This document shows positions 1 through 5,939 of a stretch of DNA of 7,989 nucleotides, one piece after another; the first letter of the stretch is position 1, and each line of letters opens with the position of its first letter. The stretch comes from Deltaproteobacteria bacterium (GTDB taxonomy: Bacteria > Myxococcota_A > UBA9042 > DTJE01), in assembly GCA_013151875.1 (NCBI GenBank), contig JAADHL010000244.1, positions 1 to 7,989 on the forward strand. The letters are read 5' to 3'. The position numbers were made by a program, and so were the translations under genes. The notes under the pieces were generated by a model, which worked only from the letters and a program-made list of their open reading frames with translations, made no database searches and was not told the DNA's origin.

Positions 1-1
1 T

Positions 2-1492
2 CCCACGGCCGTTGGAAAGGTGCTTGCCCAGGCCTGGCGCGTGCTCAGACCGGGAGGCCGCCTGGTGGTCGGGTTCTATGTCCTGCCCCCGGTGGTAGAG
101 AAGGTGAATCTCCGAATCGGGGTCGTGAAGGACGGTCGCTTCCACATGAAGCGCCTGTTCGACGTCATGGAAACGGTCAAGGACAATCCCCTCAAGTGCG
201 TGCCCAAGATCGCCGGATGGAGCGGACGATCCATTTTCTCTACATTCTTGTACTGGACGCGCCTGGGCATGTTTCTGCCCAGGGAGCTGAAAGAGGACAG
301 GGACGGCATCGAGAGGGTGTTGGACCAGGCCGAAAGCGACGGCGTGCCCTTGGCCGACATGGTGGCCTGCGTTCCGGAAAGCCTGCCGTACAGGACCATG
401 ACCGTGGTGCGCGAACTATTGGACGGGTGGGGGCCGACCACGGGTTGGGACCTGGACCGTCACCCGGACTGCATCGTGGCGATTTCGCGCAAACCGCTGG
501 TAAAGCGCCCGATGGATGGAAAAGGGGCCGCCGCAGGTGAAGGCGGCTGGTTCGTGCGCACCGAAAAACTGTGCAAGAGGTACGATCCATCCGGCCCGAA
601 CGCCGTGGACTCGCTGGACATCGCCATTCACGAGGGCGAGATATTCGGTATCCTGGGGCCCAACGGCGCGGGCAAGACCACTACTCTTGCGATGCTCAGC
701 GGCCTCATGCGGCCGGACAGCGGCAGCGTGCGTTTCGGCGAAGGTATCGATCAGGACCGTATCCGCGAGGTCATAGGGTACGTGCCCCAGGAACTTGCCC
801 TGTACAACCGCCTGACCGGCCGCGAGAACCTGGAGTTCTTCGGCAGGTTGTACGGCGTCACGGGTTCGCGGCTGCGGGGGCGTATCGACGAACTACTGGA
901 CCTGGTCGGCCTTTCCGACAGGGCCGACGAGCCGATCCAGCGATATTCCACGGGCATGATGCGACGCCTGAACCTGGCCGCAGGACTCATCCACGAACCA
1001 AAGCTGCTCCTGTTGGACGAACCCACTGTGGGGATAGATCCCCAATCACGAAACCGCATCTTCGAATCGATCCTGGGGCTGCGCGACGCGGGCGTCACCA
1101 TCCTGTACACGACTCACTACATGGAGGAGGTTTCCAGGCTGTGCGACCGCATCAGCATCATGGACAGGGGACGCGTCATCCTGGAGGGCGAACCGGCTCA
1201 ACTGGTGAGACGTTACGGTCACTTCCGCATGGAGTTCAAAGCCGACGATTGCCCTGCGTCGTTCGCCGGCGCCATAGAGTCCCTTGAACCCGTGATTTCC
1301 GCATTCGTTTCGGGACGCGTGCTTGCCGTGATAACCGGAACCGACCATGGCAGGATGGAACTTATCGAGGAGATCGGCCGCATGTCGCGCGAGGCCGGCG
1401 TGACCCTGTCCCTGCGCCGGATCCTGGAGCCGGACCTGGAGGGCCTGTTCCTGGACATCACGGGCCGAAGTCTCAAGGACGGTGTGTCATGA
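2..1492 (+). CDS. Methyltransferase (C-terminal part) fused to ABC transporter ATP-binding protein, 5' partial
   Basis: The frame is open to the left edge, so the true start is outside the window; the GTG at 20 lies inside the methyltransferase fold. Residues below are counted from that GTG. Residues 6-20 (VLRPGGRLVVGFY) match the late strand of class I SAM-dependent methyltransferases; the SAM-binding motif I must lie upstream. Residues 20-160 are a tail with no motif I recognise. A Gly/Ala-rich stretch (about 164-177) leads into a full ABC ATPase: Walker A GPNGAGKT 213-220, Q-loop Gln257, signature YSTGM 309-313, Walker B LLLLDEP 329-335 with catalytic Glu334, H-loop His366. The end, PDLEGLFLDITGRSLKD (471-487), is typical of ATPases paired with ABC-2 permeases. 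The stop overlaps the permease start, so the two should form one cytoplasmic-face ATPase/membrane complex. The ATPase assignment is firm, the methyltransferase good, the transported substrate unknown. The fusion could be genuine or an indel joining two genes. Confidence 0.85.
   Translation, partial: PTAVGKVLAQAWRVLRPGGRLVVGFYVLPPVVEKVNLRIGVVKDGRFHMKRLFDVMETVKDNPLKCVPKIAGWSGRSIFSTFLYWTRLGMFLPRELKEDRDGIERVLDQAESDGVPLADMVACVPESLPYRTMTVVRELLDGWGPTTGWDLDRHPDCIVAISRKPLVKRPMDGKGAAAGEGGWFVRTEKLCKRYDPSGPNAVDSLDIAIHEGEIFGILGPNGAGKTTTLAMLSGLMRPDSGSVRFGEGIDQDRIREVIGYVPQELALYNRLTGRENLEFFGRLYGVTGSRLRGRIDELLDLVGLSDRADEPIQRYSTGMMRRLNLAAGLIHEPKLLLLDEPTVGIDPQSRNRIFESILGLRDAGVTILYTTHYMEEVSRLCDRISIMDRGRVILEGEPAQLVRRYGHFRMEFKADDCPASFAGAIESLEPVISAFVSGRVLAVITGTDHGRMELIEEIGRMSREAGVTLSLRRILEPDLEGLFLDITGRSLKDGVS
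479..556 (+). other. Junction between methyltransferase and ATPase domains
   Basis: The methyltransferase part appears to end near residue 160 (AISRKPL) and the ATPase begins near residue 178 (FVRTEKLCKRY). Between them the linker VKRPMDGKGAAAGEGG is read without a stop. An in-frame ATG lies at 512 with no visible ribosome binding site. An in-frame GTG lies at 554 with GAAGG ten bases upstream (539-543). A TAA at 501-503 lies in another frame: removing one base just before it would end the methyltransferase at Arg-Lys-Pro-Leu, nine bases before the ATG. The region is therefore either a real flexible linker or the scar of a one-base change joining two adjacent genes. Confidence 0.5.
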
Positions 1493-2700
1493 CGGGCGTC
1501 CTGGCAATCATGCTGAAGGAGCTGAAGCTGCTCTTTCGCGACCCTGGGGGGCTGTTCCTGCTGTTCGTGCTGCCCGCGATCTTCATCCTGGTCCTGTCCG
1601 TGGCGCTTCAGGGGGCGTTTTCCAGCTTTGACTACAAGGACCGCATGGACATCCTGGTCGTGAACCGGGACGAGGGGGACGTGGGCAAGGGCCTGATGGA
1701 GGCACTGGAAAAGTCCGGATACTTCAGGCCTTTGACCAAGATAGATTCGAAGCCGCTTGACCGTGCCAAGGCTATGAACCTGCTGGCGCGAGGCGACTTT
1801 CAGATCGCGCTGGTGCTGCCCCGGGCCACCTCGAGGGCCATCCGCTACGAGGAGGACGCCACCATTGAGGTCCTGATCGACCCGGCCATTTCCAAGGAAT
1901 TCGCCGGCGCGATTCAGCACTCGGTGGTCAATTTCGTGCAGGTCAATCAGATACGGGTGCTGATGGAGTTGCTGGCCGACGTGACCGGCCGCACCACCGA
2001 CGGCGGCAAAGTGGATATGGATGACCTGCCGGGCCTTAAGGTGAAGCAGGTCTACGCGACGTCCGGCGAAATCAGGGCCTTTCCCACCTCCATCCAGCAG
2101 AACGTGCCGGGTTGGACCGTGTTCGCGCCGTTCTGGATTGCCCAGATCCTCGCGATAAACATCATTTCGGAACGCAACAGTGGGGCGTACCGGCGCATCA
2201 TGGTGGCGCCCGTGTCCATGACCGCCTACATAGCGGGCAAGACCGCGCCCTTCTTTCTGATCAATCTGGCACAGGGCTTCCTGATGTTCTGCATCGGTGT
2301 ATTTGTGTTGCCCTCGCTGGGCGGACCGGCGCTGGCCGTGAACAACGTCATGGCCTTGGTCCTGGTCACGGCCGCGATCTCGGCGGTTGCCATCGCGTTC
2401 GGCCTGCTGATGTCCGCCATGTCCGACAGTTCCTTCCACGTGGCATCCGTGTCGGCTGCGGTCCTTATTATCATGACGGTGCTGGGCGGGATCATGGTGC
2501 CCAAGTTCGTGATGCCGGCCTTCATGCAGAAGATGAGCCTCGCCGTGCCCCACGGTTGGGCCCTGGATGCGTATCTCGATATCCTGGTCAGGGACTACGG
2601 CGTGGCGCAGGTGTTGCCCCGTGTCGGCGTCCTGTTGCTGTTCGCGCTGGGCTTTGCCTTGATCGCGACCTGGCGCCTGAAACGCATTTCCCGCCTGTAA
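1489..2700 (+). CDS. ABC-2 type transporter permease
   Basis: A 403-residue membrane protein forming the channel half of the exporter whose ATPase is encoded just upstream. The layout is that of the ABC-2 (YhhJ/YbhR-like) permeases: a short cytoplasmic N-terminus (KELKLLFRDP, 10-19), a first membrane segment at about 21-41, a large soluble extracytoplasmic domain at about 45-205, then five hydrophobic segments at about 207-226, 251-275, 286-309, 316-336 and 374-394. The SERNSGAYRRIMVAPVS stretch (227-243) between segments 2 and 3 is the conserved cytoplasmic coupling region of this family. The ATG overlaps the upstream TGA by four bases (1489-1492), and AAGGA at 1475-1479 sits nine bases before it, so translation is probably coupled. 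The length is full for the family. The cargo is unknown; drugs, lipids and other small molecules are all possible, and nothing here chooses between them. Only one permease gene follows, so a homodimer is the simplest model. Confidence 0.92.
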   Translation: MTGVLAIMLKELKLLFRDPGGLFLLFVLPAIFILVLSVALQGAFSSFDYKDRMDILVVNRDEGDVGKGLMEALEKSGYFRPLTKIDSKPLDRAKAMNLLARGDFQIALVLPRATSRAIRYEEDATIEVLIDPAISKEFAGAIQHSVVNFVQVNQIRVLMELLADVTGRTTDGGKVDMDDLPGLKVKQVYATSGEIRAFPTSIQQNVPGWTVFAPFWIAQILAINIISERNSGAYRRIMVAPVSMTAYIAGKTAPFFLINLAQGFLMFCIGVFVLPSLGGPALAVNNVMALVLVTAAISAVAIAFGLLMSAMSDSSFHVASVSAAVLIIMTVLGGIMVPKFVMPAFMQKMSLAVPHGWALDAYLDILVRDYGVAQVLPRVGVLLLFALGFALIATWRLKRISRL

Positions 2701-2705
2701 TCAGC

Positions 2706-2730
2706 GCCGGCAAGACCGGCTTTCGGGTTT
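2706..2730 (+). terminator. Possible weak rho-independent terminator after the permease gene
   Basis: GCCGG (2706-2710) and CCGGC (2716-2720) can pair as a five-base, all-GC stem around the loop CAAGA, followed by TTTCGGGTTT. It begins six bases after the permease stop, in the only non-coding gap of the window, where the two convergent units meet. The stem is short and the T tract is interrupted, so it would be weak. On the other strand no T tract follows the stem, so it would not end the leu operon. Confidence 0.35.
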
Positions 2731-2785
2731 CAGGACAGGCGCTTCAGCACTTCATCGCCCATTACGTGGGTCGAAAGATTCCCAG
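2730..2785 (-). other. leuB: Out-of-frame conserved C-terminal end of leuB (frameshift site)
   Basis: Reading the minus strand one frame away from the annotated leuB gives STHVMGDEVLKRLS followed by TGA at 2732-2730. The STxxMGD signature and the helix after it are what the LeuB family normally has at its C-terminus. The main frame instead ends with the atypical residues IFRPT and a TAA at 2764-2762. Adding one base to any of three short runs (GGG at 2783-2781, AA at 2780-2779 or TTT at 2776-2774, minus strand) joins the two and gives a 352-residue protein. No classical slippery heptamer is visible, so a sequence error or a real mutation is more likely than programmed frameshifting. Confidence 0.8.
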
Positions 2786-3787
2786 GTCCGCGGTGCGCGC
2801 CCCGTCGGCCACGGCCGCATGAACCGCGCTCTCGATCGCTTCGGCTTCCGTGCGAAGGCCCAGGGAATACCTGAGCAGCAGGGCGGTGCTGGCGATCATG
2901 CCCAATGGATTGGCTATGCCTTTGCCGGCTATGTCTGGGGCCGAGCCGTGGATGGGTTCATACAGACCGGGCCCGCCGGCACCCAGGGAGGCGCTTGGCA
3001 GCATGCCCAGGGATCCGGACAACACCGACGCCTCATCAGTCAGGATATCGCCAAAGAGGTTTTCCGTGACCATGACGTCGAAGGCGGAAGGGTTGGTCAC
3101 AAGCCTCATGGCGGCCGCGTCGACGAGTTGATGCTCGATAGTCACGTCCGGAAAGTCCAGAGACACCTCCTGGGCGACCTGACGCCACAAGCGCGAAGAC
3201 TCCAGCACGTTTGCCTTGTCCACGGATGTGACGTGGCGGCGCCTGCCCGTGGCCAGTTCGAAGGCCAGTCTGACCACGCGGCGGATCTCGGCGTCCGTGT
3301 ATTCGAGGGTGTCCACCGCGCGCACGCCACCCGCGATCTCCTCGCGCATCTGGGGCCTGCCGAAGTACAGGCCGCCGGTCAGTTCGCGCACCACAAGGAT
3401 GTCCACGCCTTCGAGCCGGTCTTCCTTTATTGGGGACGCGGCCTTCAGTGAAGGATGCACGCTTACGGGACGCAGGTTGGCGAACAGCCCCAGACCCTTG
3501 CGAAGCCCCAGCAGCCCCTGTTCCGGACGCACGGCCGCTGTGGGGTCGTCCCATTTCGGACCACCCACGGCGCCCAGCAGGACCGCGTCGGCCGCCAGAC
3601 AAGCCTGAAGCGTCTCGTCGGGCATGGCCACGCCCGTCCGGTCGATGGCGCATCCACCAAGGAGGTGCTCGCTGAACCCGAATTCATGCCCGAACCTCTT
3701 AGCCACCGCTTCCATTACGCGGCGTGCCTGGGCGATTATTTCCGGGCCGATTCCGTCACCGGGCAGCAGGACCACATCAGCTTTCAT
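2762..3787 (-). CDS. leuB: 3-isopropylmalate dehydrogenase LeuB, C-terminus frameshifted
   Basis: This enzyme oxidises and decarboxylates (2R,3S)-3-isopropylmalate with NAD+ to 2-oxoisocaproate, the third step of leucine synthesis. Beside cimA it probably also converts 3-methylmalate to 2-oxobutyrate. Family marks are clear: LLPGDGIGPE (7-16), the substrate arginines in LRKGLGLFANLRP (95-107) and RELT (134-137), catalytic Tyr141 in YFG, catalytic Lys191 in VDKANVL, metal ligands Asp223, Asp247 and Asp251, and the NAD loop YEPIHGSAPDIAGKGIANP (276-294). The ATG overlaps the cimA stop (ATGA, 3784-3787), and AGGGAG (3801-3796) lies eight bases upstream. The protein as read has 341 residues and ends abnormally after ADLG. 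The missing last 16 residues are encoded one frame away and end at 2730. All catalytic residues are upstream of the shift, so the protein may still work; a one-base sequence error is the simplest explanation. Confidence 0.95.
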   Translation of the reverse strand: MKADVVLLPGDGIGPEIIAQARRVMEAVAKRFGHEFGFSEHLLGGCAIDRTGVAMPDETLQACLAADAVLLGAVGGPKWDDPTAAVRPEQGLLGLRKGLGLFANLRPVSVHPSLKAASPIKEDRLEGVDILVVRELTGGLYFGRPQMREEIAGGVRAVDTLEYTDAEIRRVVRLAFELATGRRRHVTSVDKANVLESSRLWRQVAQEVSLDFPDVTIEHQLVDAAAMRLVTNPSAFDVMVTENLFGDILTDEASVLSGSLGMLPSASLGAGGPGLYEPIHGSAPDIAGKGIANPLGMIASTALLLRYSLGLRTEAEAIESAVHAAVADGARTADLGIFRPT

Positions 3788-5358
3788 CTGTCAGTCTCCC
3801 TGTGCAGCATCAGCCCGTATTCGATCGCATCCGTCAGGGCCCTCCAGGACGCCTCGATGATGTTGGCCGAAGCCCCGACCGTTCCCCAGGTGCGCTTTTG
3901 GTCGCTGGTATCGATCAATACCCTGGTCATGGCCTGGGTGGCCTTGTCACCGTCCAGTATGCGTACTTTGTAGTCCACTAGCTTTATTTCCGCCAGTTCG
4001 GGGTAATGGGGCAGCAGGGCCTTTCGCAATGCCCTATCCAGGGCGTTTACCGGACCATCGCCCTCGGCCGCGGTGTGCGCGATTCGACCGCCCACCTCGA
4101 CCTTGACGGTGGCCTCGGCAAAGGTTCCGCGCCCTCTTCGGCGCTCTACGTTCACCATGTAGTCGACCAGTTCGTAAGGCGGCGTGTAGCCCGTGGCCCT
4201 TCTGGCCACCATCAGAGCCACCGAAGCGCCGGCCGCTTCGTACGAAAAGCCCTTGGCCTCGTTGATCTTGATCTGGGCCAACACATCGCCGACGTCCATG
4301 TCGGGCCCGACCCTGACGCCCAGTTCCTCTGCCTTGTGGACCACTGTGCCCCTCCCGGACAACTCGGACACCACGACACGCGACTCGTTGCCCACCACTT
4401 CGGGCGCCACGTGGCTGTATGATTCCGCATTGCGCCTCATCGCGGCCACATGGATGCCTCCCTTGTGGACGAAAGCGCTCCTGCCCACGTAGGGCATATG
4501 ATCGTCGTGGGCCAGGTTCGCGACCTCTGCGGTAAAGCGCGACACCTCCGTGATCTGGGCCAGCCCCGAATCCGGCAGACACTTGAGCCCCATTTTCAAC
4601 TCGATGTCGGGGATGATGGAACACAGGTTGGCGTTGCCGCACCTTTCGCCATATCCGTTGATGGTGCCCTGAACATGCGTTGCCCCGGCCCGCACCGCCA
4701 CCAGGCTGTTGGCCACAGCGAAGCCGCCGTCGTCATGGCCGTGAAATCCCAGCCGGGTGGAAGTGTCGGCGGCGACCTGTTTGACGATTTTTTCGACCAG
4801 CCAGGGCAGGGTGCCCCCGTTGGTGTCGCACAGAACCAGGGCCTCGGCGCCGCCCCGCTCGGCGGCCCTAAGCGTTTCCATCGCGAATACGGGGTCGTCC
4901 TGATAACCGTCGAAGAAATGCTCTGCATCAAAGATGACCCTGCGCCCCTGTTCAACCAGCCACGCGATGCTTTGCTGGATGAGTCGCAGGTTTTCGTCGG
5001 GCGTTGTTTTCAAGACCTCGGTGACGTGCAGCCTCCATGACTTCCCGAAGATCGCGCATACCGGGGTGCCGGCGTCCGCCAGCGCGCGCAGGTTCGCGTC
5101 GTCTTCCACCGCGGCCTGCACCCTGCATGTCGAACCGAAGGCCGTGATGCTGGCCGTATGCCACTCGATGTCCCTCGCCCGTTCAAAGAATTCGGCGTCC
5201 TTGGGGTTGGATCCGGGCCATCCACCCTCGATGAATGCCACGCCCAGCTTGTCCAGGCGTACGGCGATGCGGATCTTGTCCTCGCGGGACAGGGACAGAC
5301 CCTCGCGCTGGGTCCCGTCCCTCAGCGTTGTGTCGTAGATCTGGATGTCCGTCTTCAA
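3784..5358 (-). CDS. cimA: (R)-citramalate synthase CimA
   Basis: Predicted to condense pyruvate with acetyl-CoA to (R)-citramalate, the entry to threonine-independent isoleucine synthesis through 2-oxobutyrate. The 524 residues show an HMGL-like TIM barrel followed by the LeuA-type dimer/regulatory domain. Visible marks are the catalytic and metal-binding YDTTLRDGTQ (8-17; Arg13, Asp14), HGHDD (206-210; metal-binding His206 and His208), GERCGNANL (237-245) and HKGGIH (298-303). The stretch FIEGGWPGSNPKD (42-54) is typical of the citramalate synthase subfamily; LeuA proteins usually read more like IEAGFP there. The C-terminal domain (about 412-515) ends with a WGTVGASANIIEASW block (491-505), normal for this subfamily. 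The start is TTG, overlapping the leuD stop (TTGA, 5358-5355), with GAGGGG five bases upstream. It sits between leuD and leuB, whose products would process citramalate. A second 2-isopropylmalate synthase is the main alternative; I think it less likely because LeuA is already in the operon. Confidence 0.88.
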   Translation of the reverse strand: MKTDIQIYDTTLRDGTQREGLSLSREDKIRIAVRLDKLGVAFIEGGWPGSNPKDAEFFERARDIEWHTASITAFGSTCRVQAAVEDDANLRALADAGTPVCAIFGKSWRLHVTEVLKTTPDENLRLIQQSIAWLVEQGRRVIFDAEHFFDGYQDDPVFAMETLRAAERGGAEALVLCDTNGGTLPWLVEKIVKQVAADTSTRLGFHGHDDGGFAVANSLVAVRAGATHVQGTINGYGERCGNANLCSIIPDIELKMGLKCLPDSGLAQITEVSRFTAEVANLAHDDHMPYVGRSAFVHKGGIHVAAMRRNAESYSHVAPEVVGNESRVVVSELSGRGTVVHKAEELGVRVGPDMDVGDVLAQIKINEAKGFSYEAAGASVALMVARRATGYTPPYELVDYMVNVERRRGRGTFAEATVKVEVGGRIAHTAAEGDGPVNALDRALRKALLPHYPELAEIKLVDYKVRILDGDKATQAMTRVLIDTSDQKRTWGTVGASANIIEASWRALTDAIEYGLMLHRETDR

Positions 5359-5939
5359 CGGCGCCCCTCGAACGCGGAAATCGCCTGGGCAAAGGACATG
5401 ATGTATTCAAGCTCGTCCGTCCCTTCGAGCAGGCATTTTCTGGAGAAGTCGTCGATGGGGAATCCGGCCTCATTGCCGTCCGGCAGCACCAGGACGCGTC
5501 TTTCGAGGTCCACGGTCACCTCCACCCGGGTGTCGCGTTGGACCTGATCCACCAGACTCGCCCACACGTCCTGTTCCAGGCGAACGGTCAGAAGCCCGTT
5601 TTTGAGCGCGTTGTTGGCAAAGATGTCCGCAAAGGATGGGGCGATCACCGCCCTGAAGCCCCAGTCGGTCAGTGCCCAGGGGGCGTGTTCGCGCGAGGAC
5701 CCGCACCCGAAGTTGCGCCCGGCCAGCAGTATCTTCGCCCCTTCCGATGCCGGTCGGTTCAACACGAAGTCCGCGCGGGGCGCCCCGTAGTCGTCGTATC
5801 TCCAGTCGCAAAACAGGCTCTTGCCGAGCCCCTCCTTGTCCGTGACCGTCAGGAAGCGCGCCGGGATGATCTGGTCCGTGTCCACATCGTTGACGGGAAG
5901 TGGGACCATGCGTGAAGTAAGCCTGGTGAACTTCTTCAT
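5355..5939 (-). CDS. leuD: 3-isopropylmalate dehydratase small subunit LeuD
   Basis: The small subunit of the cytoplasmic LeuCD isomerase, which interconverts 2- and 3-isopropylmalate and in this operon probably also citramalate and 3-methylmalate through citraconate. The 194 residues are full length for the long bacterial type. DVDTDQIIPARFL (18-30) is the conserved N-terminal block. GRNFGCGSSREHAPWAL (74-90) is the swivel-domain substrate loop of aconitase-type small subunits, and SFADIFANNALKNGLL (102-117) follows as usual. The ATG overlaps the leuC stop (ATGA, 5936-5939). A perfect AGGAGG (5953-5948) lies eight bases upstream, the strongest ribosome binding site in the window, in keeping with equal supply of the two subunits. 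Its own TGA overlaps the TTG start of cimA. Nothing is missing from the protein. Confidence 0.97.
   Translation of the reverse strand: MKKFTRLTSRMVPLPVNDVDTDQIIPARFLTVTDKEGLGKSLFCDWRYDDYGAPRADFVLNRPASEGAKILLAGRNFGCGSSREHAPWALTDWGFRAVIAPSFADIFANNALKNGLLTVRLEQDVWASLVDQVQRDTRVEVTVDLERRVLVLPDGNEAGFPIDDFSRKCLLEGTDELEYIMSFAQAISAFEGRR
5364..5369 (-). promoter_or_regulatory. cimA: Ribosome binding site supporting the TTG start of cimA
   Basis: GAGGGG on the minus strand (5369-5364) is five bases before the TTG at 5358. It lies inside the last codons of leuD. It decides the start, because the next methionine is far inside the conserved barrel and the family begins with KTDIQIYDTTLRDG close to the N-terminus. 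Confidence 0.65.

Noticed and set aside
20..22. GTG at 20 as the start of the methyltransferase-ATPase gene.
   Set aside because: The frame continues upstream to the window edge and the GTG falls just before the late strand of the methyltransferase fold, so most of that domain would be missing.
921..960. ABC signature reading YSTGM instead of LSGGQ as a sign of a dead ATPase.
   Set aside because: Variants of the form YSxGM are common in ATPases that pair with ABC-2 permeases, and the Walker A, Walker B, Q-loop and H-loop residues are all intact.
1219..2553. A 444-residue open frame on the minus strand opposite the ATPase end and the permease gene, rich in His, Gln, Gly and Arg.
   Set aside because: Its composition is that of a shadow frame in GC-rich DNA. 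It shows no recognisable domain and lies opposite well-conserved coding sequence.
2762..2790. Programmed ribosomal frameshifting at the leuB end.
   Set aside because: No X XXY YYZ slippery heptamer and no convincing downstream structure is visible, and frameshifting is not known to me for leuB. An indel is simpler.
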